Part shown: one piece after another, positions 9,620 through 18,984 of the stretch
How positions within the stretch are numbered: the first letter of the stretch is position 1
Layout: each line of letters begins with the position of its first letter
Assembly (NCBI RefSeq): GCF_014641715.1
Contig: NZ_BMIG01000002.1
Location: forward strand, 434,001-498,000
Length of the DNA: 64,000 nucleotides
Direction of reading: 5' to 3'
Source of the DNA: Polaromonas eurypsychrophila
Lineage (GTDB): Bacteria; Pseudomonadota; Gammaproteobacteria; Burkholderiales; Burkholderiaceae_C
The notes under the pieces: generated by a model
What the model was told of the DNA's origin: nothing
The model's database searches: none
What the model saw: the letters and a program-made list of their open reading frames with translations, nothing else
Translations under genes and position numbers: made by a program

Positions 9620-9701
9620 CTGATTGTGTGTAGGACACGACGACGCAATGCCATGGCCTGACTTGTGACAGGGTCGCTTGCTGTGGGATGATTCCTGGGT
9701 G
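9620..9701. promoter_or_regulatory. Divergent gspG/gspC control region
   Basis: This short gap separates the divergently oriented gspG and gspC genes and must hold, or overlap, promoters for both. I could not pick out convincing -35/-10 pairs or an operator by eye. Confidence 0.4.
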
Positions 9702-10355
9702 ATGTCAAATCTGCAAAGTGCAATCGGTTGGCGGATGGCGACTGCGGTCGTCTGGGCGGCCGTTGCCATGTCCGGCTGGTACTGGACCCAGGTGGGTCTT
9801 GCTGCCGGAGGACCCTCCATGACGGACACACCACCTGCTGCGGCAGCCCCTGAAATTTCGAGCCCGATGGAACTGGCTCGGCTCCTCGGGGCGGTTGCGC
9901 CTGCAGCCGCCGGACCTGGACCCGGCCCGCAAGACCGCTTTATCCTGTCAGGCGTGATTGCCAGCCTGGTAGGCCAGGGCGCTGCGTTGATATCGGTGGA
10001 TGGAAAACCTGCCCGGCCCTTTGCTGTGGGCTCGGAGCTTGCGCCGGGATATGTGCTGGTGTCAGTTGCTCCGCGGGCGGCGATGCTGGCTGAGGGACTT
10101 TTTGCGCCGGTGCGCGCGGTGTTGTCCCTGCCATTGCCGCAACAGGGCGAAGCAACAAGCATTGCTCCGGTCCTCGCGTCTGCTGTCCCGATCACGCCAG
10201 GCATTCCGGCTGCCGCCACGCTTGCGCCCGCCGGCGCTCCCGGCGTTGCGCCTTCTGTGGCAATTGAACCGTCGCCTCCGCCCGTCCCCCCAAGGGCCGA
10301 CGCGCGGCGACAGCCACAGACGTACTTGCGGCGTGACGAGAGACGAACGCCCTGA
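9702..10355 (+). CDS. gspC: GspC, type II secretion inner-membrane/periplasmic linker
   Basis: A 217-residue protein with one transmembrane helix near residues 10-30. A Pro/Ala linker follows, then an HR domain (about 60-135: RFILSGVIASLVGQGAALIS, then a VGSELAPGYVLVSV motif). The C-terminal tail is proline-rich and low complexity, where many GspC proteins carry a PDZ or coiled coil. GspC couples the inner platform to the GspD secretin. I chose the ATG at 9702 (MSNLQSAIGW). Upstream GTG and TTG codons in frame are less likely. It is transcribed away from the rest of the locus. Confidence 0.85.
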   Translation: MSNLQSAIGWRMATAVVWAAVAMSGWYWTQVGLAAGGPSMTDTPPAAAAPEISSPMELARLLGAVAPAAAGPGPGPQDRFILSGVIASLVGQGAALISVDGKPARPFAVGSELAPGYVLVSVAPRAAMLAEGLFAPVRAVLSLPLPQQGEATSIAPVLASAVPITPGIPAAATLAPAGAPGVAPSVAIEPSPPPVPPRADARRQPQTYLRRDERRTP

Positions 10356-10655
10356 TCTACCCACGGTTCGTGTACGGGAATTGTGAGGATGGCACCACCC
10401 TCCGAGCACGAACAAGGCCTTGGCATCACCGGAGCTGCCGCAGGATGGGTGAGCCCAACCACCGCCATGGCGGCCTTTCTCGCAAACACTCTTGATGCCA
10501 TAAGCTCTCCGTAGAGGAATCGCAGAAAGAATGCTGCTACCTGACCTCAGATATCAGCCTATTTATGTGTGAGTGCAGCAGGTCGGGTGGTGCGCGCGAG
10601 CGGGCGTAGGACAAGACCTGTTTTTCAGGCGATGGGCTGGCGGCCGTCGCGATCT
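10356..10655. other. Gene-poor stretch downstream of gspC
   Basis: No convincing gene, terminator or repeat is visible here. Reading frames are short and unlike known proteins. It lies between gspC and a probable gene remnant. Confidence 0.4.
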
Positions 10656-11033
10656 TTACGTCAGATCCGGCAGCGGTGTTTCGCTTTGGGCAAGCAATGC
10701 GTCGAGGGCGTGATCGACCACGCCCGAGGTGTTGATTGGGCGCATCAGCCCTTGGGTGATCAGGCGTTCGCAGATGCGCTTGGTCATGGAATGGGGCTGA
10801 CCACCATGACTGACGAACATGAACAGCGTGCCTCGCGCACTGGCCAAGATCAGCTGGGCGCGCAGCCAGCGACGCTTGGAGTGCAGGTCAACCCAGCGAC
10901 CTTCTCGCAAGCCAAGAAAAATCTGGAACCTGCTTACATTTAGTGTGCGTGTGTTCAGGCGGGTCTGCTTGCTGCCCTGGAGCATCGTGATACTGGAAGG
11001 GCAGCCGTTACTTTTCTGATCAAAAAGCTTCAC
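10656..11033 (-). pseudogene. Probable C-terminal remnant of a DUF1631-family protein
   Basis: The reading frame gives 125 residues. The middle and end (REGRWVDLHSKRRWLRAQL, then GTLFMFVSHGGQPHSMTKR) resemble my recollection of the C-terminal domain of DUF1631 proteins, which are several hundred residues long in Burkholderiales. The rest of that protein is absent, and the first 40 residues do not look native. I read this as a decayed fragment rather than a working gene, but a small functional protein cannot be excluded. Confidence 0.35.
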
Positions 11034-11058
11034 AGCCCTTTTCCTATAAGAGTGTCGA

Positions 11059-11075
11059 GCTATTTATTTCATAGC
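11059..11075. repeat. Short GCTAT...ATAGC palindrome
   Basis: GCTATTTATTTCATAGC has 5-bp complementary arms around an AT-rich centre. It matches the core of a dispersed family with further copies near 12.13, 24.28, 32.57, 43.15, 53.62 and 54.25 kb. Confidence 0.55.
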
Positions 11076-11149
11076 TGAATTGATTTTTGCAGTGCGTGGG
11101 TGGTCACTCGGTGGATGGCCATAGAGAGGTGACGTGCAAATTTTTCCCA

Positions 11150-11187
11150 AAAAAAGCCACCACAAACCGTTGCAGTTCGTGGTGGCT
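11150..11187 (-). terminator. Rho-independent terminator of the fasciclin gene
   Basis: On the minus strand a perfect 9-bp stem (AGCCACCAC / GTGGTGGCT, at 11155-11163 and 11179-11187) with a 15-base loop is followed at once by a T-run. It lies about 70 bases after the stop of the fasciclin-domain gene, in the right orientation to end its transcript. Confidence 0.85.
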
Positions 11188-11254
11188 TGGGCACTGTTCA
11201 CCGGAACATTGGCAGGGGCCACGACCGGTTGAAAGTACAGGTTGGACGCCTGGC

Positions 11255-11824
11255 TTAGTTCGGCACCAGCACCTTGTTGACGACGTGAATCACGCCGTTG
11301 GACTGATACACATTGGCAATCGTGACCATGGCCGTGCCGCCTTTTTCATCGGTCACCATTACATTGGAGCCGCTGCTGGTCACGACCAGGGTGTCACCGC
11401 TGGCGGTGGTCAGCATGGCGCGGCCATTGCCGGCCATCACACGCTGGCTCAATGCGGCAGCGTCGAGGCGTCCCGGCACCACGTGGGCGGTCAGCACCTT
11501 GGTCAGGATGGACTTGTTCTCGGGCTTGAGCAGAGAGTCGACAGCGCCGGGTGGCAGGGCGGCAAAAGCAGCGTTGGTTGGCGCGAACACGGTGAACGGG
11601 CCAGGGCTCTTCAGGGTGTCTACCAGGCCAGCGGCCTTGACCGCGGCGACCAGAGTCGTGTGGTCTTTGGAGTTGACAGCGTTGTCAATGATGTCCTTGG
11701 TCGGGAACATGGCCGCGCCGCCGACCATGACCGACGGGCCACCGGACATGGTGTTTCCGGACATGCCGCCTGCGCAAGCGCTGAGAAGAACGGCAACGCC
11801 GGCTGCAATGAGTAGTTTTTTCAT
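11255..11824 (-). CDS. Fasciclin (FAS1) domain lipoprotein
   Basis: A 189-residue protein. The N-terminus has a lipoprotein signal with lipobox LLSAC (Cys at about 18), then a short Gly/Ser/Met-rich linker. One FAS1 domain spans about residues 45-189, with both family boxes visible (FTVFAPTNAAFAALP and GVIHVVNKVLVP). FAS1 proteins are exported and usually act in adhesion or surface interactions. The ATG at 11824 has a good AGGAG ribosome-binding site. The gene stands alone, ended by a clear hairpin terminator. Its ligand cannot be told from sequence. Confidence 0.92.
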   Translation of the reverse strand: MKKLLIAAGVAVLLSACAGGMSGNTMSGGPSVMVGGAAMFPTKDIIDNAVNSKDHTTLVAAVKAAGLVDTLKSPGPFTVFAPTNAAFAALPPGAVDSLLKPENKSILTKVLTAHVVPGRLDAAALSQRVMAGNGRAMLTTASGDTLVVTSSGSNVMVTDEKGGTAMVTIANVYQSNGVIHVVNKVLVPN

Positions 11825-12203
11825 GAGGGCTCCTGATAAAGATGTAGTTGTGGTCTGTGAAACCGTCACAGCGCGCAAGCGTTTTGTTGACCGCTTGTGC
11901 AGAGTACGCGGCCAATCGCGAACTGGATGTAGGACAAGGCAGTGACCGGCGCACCGGGCCAGTCGCCAGTCGCTCTGTCGCGGGGGGGCAACCAAACCCC
12001 CACCCTGGGCGCGTTGGCTCATGGCAGTGGAGGAGGCGCTAGCCGGCTGCCTCGATGCTCGGAAATCGAACCCGGCTTTATGCATCAAATCGCCCTCCAG
12101 CCCATGGCTGGCGAGTTCGGACAGCTATTGATTAAATAGCAAATTGGCATGCCCGGCCCCGGTCCGGGGCGGCTTATGGAGCCCGGCATGACAACCTGAT
12201 GGA
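11825..12203. repeat. Intergenic gap between malate synthase and fasciclin genes, with one dispersed repeat copy
   Basis: There is no gene in these 379 bases. A copy of the dispersed AGCCCATGG...CAGCTAT-ATTAAATAGCAAA family lies at about 12093-12143, with its palindromic core at 12124-12140. A GC-rich palindrome follows (12156-12170). The promoter of the fasciclin gene should lie in the first 100 bases, but I see no clear consensus. Confidence 0.55.
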
Positions 12204-14420
12204 TCAGGCCGTCCCGGCCTTCACCTTCAGCCGCCAGGCGTGCAGCAGCGGTTCGGTGTAGCCGCTTGGCTGCTCCAGGCCCTTGAGCACCAGGTCCAGC
12301 GCCGCGTTGTAGGCGGCGGAGGTGCCGAAGTTGCCGGCCATGTTTTTGTACAGCGGGTCGCCGGCGTTCTGGCCGTCGACCACGGCGGCCATGCGTTCGA
12401 AGGTCTTGACGATGTGCGCTTTCGTGACCACGCCGTGCAGCAGCCAGTTGGCCATGTGCTGGCTGGAGATGCGCAGCGTGGCGCGGTCTTCCATCAGGCC
12501 CACGTTGTGGATGTCGGGCACCTTGGAGCAACCCACGCCCTGGTCAATCCAGCGCACCACATAACCGAGGATGCCTTGCGCGTTGTTGTCCAGCTCGGCC
12601 TGGATCTCGGCCTCGGTCCAGAAGGGCATCAGCGCGGTCGGGATCTGCAGGATGGCGTCGAGCAGGTTTTCCTCCATGGCCAGCGACTTCTTCTCGTTGA
12701 CGAAGACTTCCATGTCTTTTTGCAGCGCCGCCACGTCGACCTGGTGGTAGTGCAGCGCGTGCAGTGTCGCGGCGGTTGGCGAAGGCACCCAGGCGGTGTT
12801 GGCGCCCGCCTGCGGATGCGCGATTTTCTGCTTCATCATGTCGGCCATCAGGTCGGGCATGGCCCACATGCCCTTGCCGATCTGGGCCCGGCCGCGCAGC
12901 CCGCAGGCCAGGCCGATCTGCACGTTGCTCATTTCGTAAGCGCGCAGCCAGTTGGTGTTTTTCATCAGTGGCTTGCGCATCATCGCGCCGGCATGCATGG
13001 CGGTGTGGATCTCGTCGCCGGTACGGTCCAGGAAACCGGTGTTGATGAAAGCCACCCGCGCCGCGGTTTCGGCGATGCAGGCCTTGAGGTTGACGCTGGT
13101 GCGGCGCTCCTCGTCCATGATGCCGAGCTTGACGGTGTTCTCCGGCAGGCCCAGAAGGGCCTCGACGCGGCTGAACAGCTCCGAGGCGAAGGCTGCCTCG
13201 GCCGGGCCGTGCATCTTGGGCTTGACGATATAGATGGAGCCGGTGCGCGAGTTGACGATGGCCTCCTTGCCGATGCGCTGCAGGTCGTGCATGGCAATCG
13301 CCACGGTGATCACCGCGTCGAGGATGCCTTCGGGAATCTCCTTGCCGTCGTCGTAGAGGATGGCGGGGTTGGTCATCAGGTGGCCGACATTGCGCACGAA
13401 CATCAGCGAACGACCGTGCAGCGTGAGCGGCTGGCCGTCGGCGGTGGTGTACTCACGGTCTGGGTTCAGGCCACGCGTGAAGGTCTTCCCGCCCTTTTGC
13501 ACTTCTTCGGTCAGCGTGCCCTGCAGGATGCCCAGCCAATTGGCGTAGGCCAGCACCTTGTCGTCGGCGTCCACCACGGCCACAGAATCCTCCAGGTCCA
13601 TGATGGTGGACAGCGCCGCTTCCAGCACCAGGTCGCTGATGCCGGCGGCATCGTCCTTGCCGATGGTGGTGCTGCGGTCAATGCGGATGTCGATGTGGAT
13701 GCCGTTGTGGCGCAGCAGGATGGACGATGGCGCAGCGGCCTCGCCCTGGAAGCCCACGAACAGCACGTGGTCGGCCAGTCCGGTGGTGGCGCCGCCCTTA
13801 AGCGTCACCACCAGCTTGCCGTCATCCACGCTGTACAGCGTGGCATCCTTGTGAGAGCCGGTGGCCAGGGGCGCTGCCTGGTCCAGCACATTGCGCGCAT
13901 AAGCGATGACCTTGGCGCCACGAGCCGGGTTATAGCCCTTGCCTTTTTCGAGGCCTTCGGTTTCGGGAATGACGTCAGTGCCGTACAGCGCGTCATAGAG
14001 TGAACCCCAACGCGCGTTGGCGGCGTTCAGCGCGTAACGGGCGTTGAGAACCGGCACCACCAGTTGCGGGCCGGCCTGCAACGCCAGCTCGTCGTCGACG
14101 TTTGTGGCGGTGGCGGTCACCTGGGCTGGCGCCGGCACCAGATAGCCGATCTTTTCCAGAAAGGCGCGGTAGGCCTTCATGTTGCGGATCGGGCCCGGGT
14201 TGGCTTTGTGCCAGGTGTCCAGCTCCAGCTGCAGGCGGTCGCGCTCGGCCAGCAGTGCCAGGTTTTTCGGCGCCAGGTCGCTGACGATGGCGTCGAAGCC
14301 CTTCCAGAAAGCCGCGCTGTTGACGCCGGTGCCGGGCAAAACCTTGTCATCGACGAAGCCTTGCAAAACCGTGGCCACCTGCAGGCCGTGCAGGGAAGTG
14401 CGTGGGGTTGTTGTTGTCAT
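12204..14420 (-). CDS. glcB: Malate synthase G
   Basis: A 738-residue protein with strong similarity to malate synthase G along its length. Conserved stretches are the catalytic region [29 protein letters not shown] (metal-binding Glu) and the C-terminal [19 protein letters not shown] with the active-site Cys. It condenses glyoxylate with acetyl-CoA to malate in the cytoplasm. The length matches the family (about 720-740). The ATG at 14420 fits ([13 protein letters not shown]). It follows the haloacid-dehalogenase-like gene by 40 bases on the same strand and may be the last gene of the leftward catabolic run starting at 20.0 kb. Confidence 0.97.
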   Translation of the reverse strand: MTTTTPRTSLHGLQVATVLQGFVDDKVLPGTGVNSAAFWKGFDAIVSDLAPKNLALLAERDRLQLELDTWHKANPGPIRNMKAYRAFLEKIGYLVPAPAQVTATATNVDDELALQAGPQLVVPVLNARYALNAANARWGSLYDALYGTDVIPETEGLEKGKGYNPARGAKVIAYARNVLDQAAPLATGSHKDATLYSVDDGKLVVTLKGGATTGLADHVLFVGFQGEAAAPSSILLRHNGIHIDIRIDRSTTIGKDDAAGISDLVLEAALSTIMDLEDSVAVVDADDKVLAYANWLGILQGTLTEEVQKGGKTFTRGLNPDREYTTADGQPLTLHGRSLMFVRNVGHLMTNPAILYDDGKEIPEGILDAVITVAIAMHDLQRIGKEAIVNSRTGSIYIVKPKMHGPAEAAFASELFSRVEALLGLPENTVKLGIMDEERRTSVNLKACIAETAARVAFINTGFLDRTGDEIHTAMHAGAMMRKPLMKNTNWLRAYEMSNVQIGLACGLRGRAQIGKGMWAMPDLMADMMKQKIAHPQAGANTAWVPSPTAATLHALHYHQVDVAALQKDMEVFVNEKKSLAMEENLLDAILQIPTALMPFWTEAEIQAELDNNAQGILGYVVRWIDQGVGCSKVPDIHNVGLMEDRATLRISSQHMANWLLHGVVTKAHIVKTFERMAAVVDGQNAGDPLYKNMAGNFGTSAAYNAALDLVLKGLEQPSGYTEPLLHAWRLKVKAGTA

Positions 14421-14460
14421 GGTGAGCCTCGAATGGATAGATGAAAAGAGAAGATAAAAG

Positions 14461-15177
14461 TCAGATGCTGGCGATGGCATCGGGGAAAAACTCCAGCACA
14501 TCCAGCAGGCTGTTGCCGGTGCGAGCAGGGAGCGTGCCCAGTTCTTCAAAGGGCAGCGCATAACGGTTGACCCACAGCGTCGGAAAGCCATACCAGGTCG
14601 CGCCCAGCGCGTCCCAGCTGTTGCAGCTCACAAAGGCGATCTGCCGCGCCGGCAAACCGGTCGCCTGCGGCCCCAGCGCATAGGCGTCGGGATGGGTCTT
14701 GTACTTGCGGATGGCGTCGACGCTCAGCACGTGGTCAAGCAGGCCCTCGAGTCCGGCCGAACGCACCGCGATGTCCAGCATGGCGGGGTCACCATTGGAC
14801 AGGACGCCGGTGACGATGCCGCGGTTCTTCAGCGCCTGCAACACCTCGCGGGTTTCCGGAAAGGCCGACAGGTGCCGGTACTGGTTCATCAGCCGCTCTT
14901 CGGCTGAGGCACTGAGCGCCAGCCCGAGGCGCTTGCAGGCATAACGCAGGCCGGCGCGCGTCAGGTCCCAGAAGGACTGGTAAAACTCCCCGCCATTGCT
15001 GGTGGTCACCAGCCGGGTGTATTCAATCTGTTTGTCGCGCCAGAGCACACCGAGTGCCTGGCCCTGGCCAGGAAACAACTGTTCCGCGAGCAGGCCCACG
15101 CTGTACACATCGAACAGCGTGCCATAGGCGTCGAACAAGACGGCCCTAAGCCGCCTGGGGGCGTGGATTTTATCCAT
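14461..15177 (-). CDS. Type II haloacid-dehalogenase-like HAD hydrolase
   Basis: A 238-residue protein. HAD motif I is [13 protein letters not shown], with nucleophile Asp at residue 16. Motif II is [10 protein letters not shown], and later motifs are KTHPDAY and [16 protein letters not shown]. The [10 protein letters not shown] and SCNSWD signatures are those of L-2-haloacid dehalogenases, which turn 2-haloacids into 2-hydroxyacids (chloroacetate to glycolate). Its place directly before malate synthase would fit a haloacetate-glycolate-glyoxylate-malate route, but the true substrate is not proven. The start is the ATG at 15177; a TTG six bases upstream is less likely. Confidence 0.85.
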   Translation of the reverse strand: MDKIHAPRRLRAVLFDAYGTLFDVYSVGLLAEQLFPGQGQALGVLWRDKQIEYTRLVTTSNGGEFYQSFWDLTRAGLRYACKRLGLALSASAEERLMNQYRHLSAFPETREVLQALKNRGIVTGVLSNGDPAMLDIAVRSAGLEGLLDHVLSVDAIRKYKTHPDAYALGPQATGLPARQIAFVSCNSWDALGATWYGFPTLWVNRYALPFEELGTLPARTGNSLLDVLEFFPDAIASI

Positions 15178-15267
15178 ACCCAACTGTATTCGAGACTATG
15201 CCGTCAAATAAGAATCTAAAAGTGTGTTTATTAGTGACTTTTTTGAATGTAGTCTGTCTGCATCCAC

Positions 15268-16383
15268 TCAATACGCCGACATCAACAGCTTCTCGTAGTC
15301 CGCATGTTGCAAGGGCCGGGGATTGGTTTTGTGGGCGTTGTCTTCCAGCGCTGCGGCGGGAATGCCTGCCAGATCGGCGTGCGTCAGCCCGATCTCGCTC
15401 AATCGTGAGGGAATACCCAGACGCACGACCAGGGCTGCCAGGGCCTCGGCAACATTCTCGCCACGCCCCAGACCGGCCTGCCGGCCGATGCGGTCCATCT
15501 TCTCGCCCAACGCCGGCTGGTTATGGGCGAGCACATGGGGCAGCAGGATGGCGTTCAGCGTGCCGTGGTGGTGGCCGAGCGCCCCCAGCGGGTGCGACAG
15601 CGCATGCACGGCGCCCATGCCCTTCTGGAAACACAAAGCGCCTTCCAGCGAGCCCATCATCATGTTCCAGCGCGCATCCAGGTTGCTGCCATCGGTCACG
15701 GCGCGCTCAAGGTTGGCAAATACCCGTTGCATGCCGTCGAGTGCAATCGCATCAGCCGGCGGGTTGACGGTCGGCGAACAGAAGGTCTCGATGCAGTGGG
15801 ACAGGGCATCCATGCCGGTGGTGGCAGTGATGTGGGCAGGAAGGCCGGTGGTCAGTTCGGGGTCGCAAATTGCCGCGGTGATGATGTCCGGGCAGCGCAC
15901 ACCCGCCTTGATGCCGTTGTCGAAGATGATGACCGCGGAGCGCCCGACCTCACTGCCGGTTCCGGAAGTGGTCGGCATCAGGATCAGCGGTGGTGCATTG
16001 ATGATCTGGCCCGGGGAGGCGTGGCGGTTGCAGTAATTCCACAGCGGGGGCGCATGGGTGGTCAGGATGGTGATGGCCTTGGCCAGGTCCAGTGCGGCGC
16101 CGCCACCGATGCCGACCACGCCGTCGCAACCGTGCTGGCGGTACATCGCGGCGCCGCTCGCGGCCGCCGCTTCCGTGGGATTGGGGGGTACGTCGTCGAA
16201 CACCGGCAGGTGGTCGGCGCGATCGACGGTTTCAACAGCCTTGGCAAACACCCCCGCGGCACGCACGCCCTTGTCGGTCACGAAGAGCGGACGCTGGATG
16301 CCCGCCTTGGCCAGTTCTGCCGGCAGTGCGCGCCGCATGCCGTTGCCGAACTGCACAGCGGTGCCGAAAAGAAGAGTTGTCAT
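15268..16383 (-). CDS. Iron-containing (group III) alcohol dehydrogenase
   Basis: A 371-residue protein with the NAD-binding GIGGGAALDLAKA motif (91-103) and PTTSGTGSEVGRSAVI (137-152). Likely metal ligands are D192, H196, H260 and H273, by comparison with lactaldehyde reductase FucO (GMDALSH and GAVHALSHPLGALG). It should oxidise a primary alcohol or reduce the aldehyde using NAD(P)H. It lies 34 bases after the aldehyde dehydrogenase gene in the same direction, suggesting a two-step alcohol-to-acid oxidation. Maleylacetate reductases share this fold and cannot be excluded. Confidence 0.88.
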   Translation of the reverse strand: MTTLLFGTAVQFGNGMRRALPAELAKAGIQRPLFVTDKGVRAAGVFAKAVETVDRADHLPVFDDVPPNPTEAAAASGAAMYRQHGCDGVVGIGGGAALDLAKAITILTTHAPPLWNYCNRHASPGQIINAPPLILMPTTSGTGSEVGRSAVIIFDNGIKAGVRCPDIITAAICDPELTTGLPAHITATTGMDALSHCIETFCSPTVNPPADAIALDGMQRVFANLERAVTDGSNLDARWNMMMGSLEGALCFQKGMGAVHALSHPLGALGHHHGTLNAILLPHVLAHNQPALGEKMDRIGRQAGLGRGENVAEALAALVVRLGIPSRLSEIGLTHADLAGIPAAALEDNAHKTNPRPLQHADYEKLLMSAY

Positions 16384-16417
16384 GCGGATGCTTTATGGAG
16401 GGAAGGCGAAGGAATGA

Positions 16418-17869
16418 TTACAGCGGCCCCAGGTCGGCGCCCGATGAACGTTGCGTCACGCATTTGGTCACCAGGTAGGCGTCCAGCCCCTCGGTGCCGC
16501 CTTCCGACCCGTAGCCGCTTTCCTTGACGCCGCCAAAGGGCGATGCCGGTGTCGACACCGTGTAGTGGTTGATGCCGACCATGCCGGCTTCGAGCAGCCC
16601 GCTGATGGCGGTGGCGCGGGCCAGCGAACGGGTCATGGCGTAAGCCGCCAGACCAAACGGCAGCGCGTTGACACGGGCGGCGACCTCGTCCAGCGAGGTG
16701 AACGAAGCGATCGGCACGATCGGGCCGAAAGGCTCGTCCTGCATGATGCGTGCGTTTTCCGGCACGTCCGAAAAAACCGTGGGCTCGAAGAAATAACCGC
16801 GCGTTCCGATGCGCTTGCCGCCGCACGCGAGGCGCGCGCCGCTGGCCAGCGTGTCTTCGGTGAGGGCGGCCATGGCGGCGATGCGCCGGCTGTTGGCCAG
16901 GGGTCCCATCTGCACGGCGGCGTCCATGCCGTCGCCGACCCGGATCGCGCGGGCGGCGTCGGCAAAGGCCTGGACGAACTGCGGGTAGATGCCGGCCTGG
17001 ACGTAAAAACGGGTCGGACTGGTGCACACCTGTCCGGCATTGCGGAACTTGGCAGCGACTGCCTGCTGCGCGGTCCTGGCGGGATCGACGTCATCGAAAA
17101 CCACGACCGGCGCATGACCGCCGAGTTCCATGGTCGCGCGCTTGACCCCCCGCGCAGCCAGACCCAGCAACAGCTTGCCCACCGGCGTCGAGCCGGTGAA
17201 GGAGATCTTGCGGATCACCGGCGAGGCAATCAGGTGTTCGGACACCTGCTGCGGGTCGCCGTACACCAGGCCCAGCACCTCGCCTGGCACGCCGGCTTCA
17301 TGGAAGGCATTGACAATATGCAGCGCGGTGAGTGGCGTTTCTTCAGCCGGTTTCAGGATCAGCGAGCAGCCCGCAGCCAGCGCACCGGCGATCTTGCGCG
17401 CCGGCGTGAGGGCGGGAAAGTTCCAGGGGCAAAAACTCGCGACCGGGCCGACCGGTTCGCGCCGCACCAGCTGGTGGATGCCCGCGTTGCGCGGCACCAG
17501 CAGGCGGCCGTAGGCGCGGGTCGCTTCCTCGGCCATCCATTCGATGTTGTCGGCGGATGCGACCACTTCGGCGAGCGCTTCGGCCAGCGGCTTGCCCTGC
17601 TCCAGCGTCATGACGCGGGCGATCTCGTCCTGGCGCGAGCGGATGATGCCGACGGCCTTGCGCAGGATGGCTGCGCGCTCATACGCCGACGTGTTTTTCC
17701 ACAGCATGAAGCCGCGCGCTGCGGCCGCCAGGGCCTGATCCAGTCCCTGCGCGTCAATCAGCTCGACCCGGCCGATGGCCTCTTCGGTGGCCGGATTCAC
17801 GATGCCGACGGCGCGCACGCCGGGGCTGGCCCAGCGCTGGCTGTTGATGATGGAATACGCTTCTTGCAT
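16418..17869 (-). CDS. NAD(P)-dependent aldehyde dehydrogenase, succinate-semialdehyde type
   Basis: A 483-residue protein with the full ALDH fold. Visible are the cofactor motif SFTGSTPVGK, the general base in MELGGHAPVVVF, the catalytic Cys in NAGQVCTSPTRF, and the C-terminal PFGGVKESGYGSEGG. The closest subgroup by eye is succinate-semialdehyde/alpha-ketoglutaric semialdehyde dehydrogenases (GabD type). It oxidises an aldehyde to a carboxylate in the cytoplasm. The ATG at 17869 (MQEAYSIINSQ) begins a normal N-terminus; the longer frame to 18130 runs back into the neighbouring gene. The same orientation and a short gap link it to the alcohol dehydrogenase. Confidence 0.92.
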   Translation of the reverse strand: MQEAYSIINSQRWASPGVRAVGIVNPATEEAIGRVELIDAQGLDQALAAAARGFMLWKNTSAYERAAILRKAVGIIRSRQDEIARVMTLEQGKPLAEALAEVVASADNIEWMAEEATRAYGRLLVPRNAGIHQLVRREPVGPVASFCPWNFPALTPARKIAGALAAGCSLILKPAEETPLTALHIVNAFHEAGVPGEVLGLVYGDPQQVSEHLIASPVIRKISFTGSTPVGKLLLGLAARGVKRATMELGGHAPVVVFDDVDPARTAQQAVAAKFRNAGQVCTSPTRFYVQAGIYPQFVQAFADAARAIRVGDGMDAAVQMGPLANSRRIAAMAALTEDTLASGARLACGGKRIGTRGYFFEPTVFSDVPENARIMQDEPFGPIVPIASFTSLDEVAARVNALPFGLAAYAMTRSLARATAISGLLEAGMVGINHYTVSTPASPFGGVKESGYGSEGGTEGLDAYLVTKCVTQRSSGADLGPL

Positions 17870-17942
17870 GGGTCGGTCTTTGGGGTGTCGGCGAAAAGAT
17901 AAGGGCAACGATGACGCAGGCAGGCCTTGCCAGGCCCGCGCT

Positions 17943-18956
17943 TCAGGCCGGGCGCAGGCGCACCAGCTGCTTGCCGACGTTGCGGCCGTCAAGCATGTCA
18001 ATGAAGGCCTGCGGCGCGTTCTCCAGCCCGTCGGCGATGGTCTCGCGGTATGCCAGTTTGCCCGCGGCATAGGCCTGGGCCAGCGCCTGCGTGGCGGCGG
18101 GCCAGAGGTCCTTGTGGTCAGACAGCACAAAGCCGCGCATCGTGACGCGGCGGTTGAAGATCTCGCGCAGGTGCTTCACACCATAAGGCTCGGTCGCGTT
18201 GTATTGCGACACCAGGCCACACAGCGGGATGCGCGCGAAGTTGTTTAGCAGCGGAAGCACCGCGTCCAGGATGGGTCCGCCCACGTTGTCGAAGTACACA
18301 TCCACGCCGGCGGGAACGGCTGCGGCCAGTTCTTCGGCAAAACGCGGCGACTTGTAGTCGACGCAGTCGTCAAACCCGAAAGCCTCCTTGACCAGCGCGC
18401 ATTTGGCGGCGCCACCGGCAATGCCGACGGCACGGCAACCCTGGAGTTTGGCGAGCTGGCCGACCACGCTGCCGACGGCGCCGGAAGCGGCCGACACCAG
18501 CACGGTCTCACCAGCCTGGGGGCGCCCGAATGTCATCAGGCCGACCCAGGCGGTGATGCCGGTGGAGCCCAGGGCGCCGAGGTAGGCCGTGGCGGGCGCG
18601 GCAGCCAGGTCGATTTTTTGCAGGTCGGCCGCCCCGGCCACGCTGAAATCCTGCCAGCCGAGCCGGCCTACCACCCAGTCGCCCGCTGCCAATCCGCCGA
18701 TCTGGCTGATGACGACCTGCCCGACGGTGCGCCCGACCAGTGTTTCACCGATCGCCATCACCGGCGCGTAGGAATCCTTTTCTTCCATGCGCATCCGGAT
18801 GTACGGATCGACCGACAGGTAATCGTTGCGGATCAGCGCCTGCCCGTCGCCGGGCACCGGCACAGGCATGTCCTGCAGCGCGAAGCAGTCGGTGGTGGGG
18901 GCGCCGCTCGGGCGTTTGGCGTAAATGACCTTGCGGTTCTTGTCGGAGGGCGTCAT
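17943..18956 (-). CDS. NADP-dependent MDR oxidoreductase (CurA/leukotriene-B4-dehydrogenase type)
   Basis: A 337-residue zinc-free medium-chain reductase. The N-terminal domain has LSVDPYIRMRM, followed by the cofactor motif AASGAVGSVVGQLAKLQG and a late YFDNVGGPILDAVL motif, all typical of CurA and 15-oxoprostaglandin reductases. This group reduces C=C bonds conjugated to a carbonyl. It sits between the Bug gene (28-base gap) and the aldehyde dehydrogenase. It could reduce an unsaturated intermediate of the same pathway or detoxify enals and enones formed there. Confidence 0.88.
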   Translation of the reverse strand: MTPSDKNRKVIYAKRPSGAPTTDCFALQDMPVPVPGDGQALIRNDYLSVDPYIRMRMEEKDSYAPVMAIGETLVGRTVGQVVISQIGGLAAGDWVVGRLGWQDFSVAGAADLQKIDLAAAPATAYLGALGSTGITAWVGLMTFGRPQAGETVLVSAASGAVGSVVGQLAKLQGCRAVGIAGGAAKCALVKEAFGFDDCVDYKSPRFAEELAAAVPAGVDVYFDNVGGPILDAVLPLLNNFARIPLCGLVSQYNATEPYGVKHLREIFNRRVTMRGFVLSDHKDLWPAATQALAQAYAAGKLAYRETIADGLENAPQAFIDMLDGRNVGKQLVRLRPA

Positions 18957-18984
18957 GACAGATATCGGCGGCGGGGTGGCGTGT

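Noticed and set aside
12156..12170. Palindrome GCCCCGG-T-CCGGGGC as a terminator for glcB
   Set aside because: The one-base loop cannot form a stable hairpin, and no T-run follows on the minus strand.
12240..14003. A 587-residue frame on the plus strand opposite malate synthase
   Set aside because: The composition (Val/His/Gln-rich) and complete overlap with glcB show it to be an antisense shadow.
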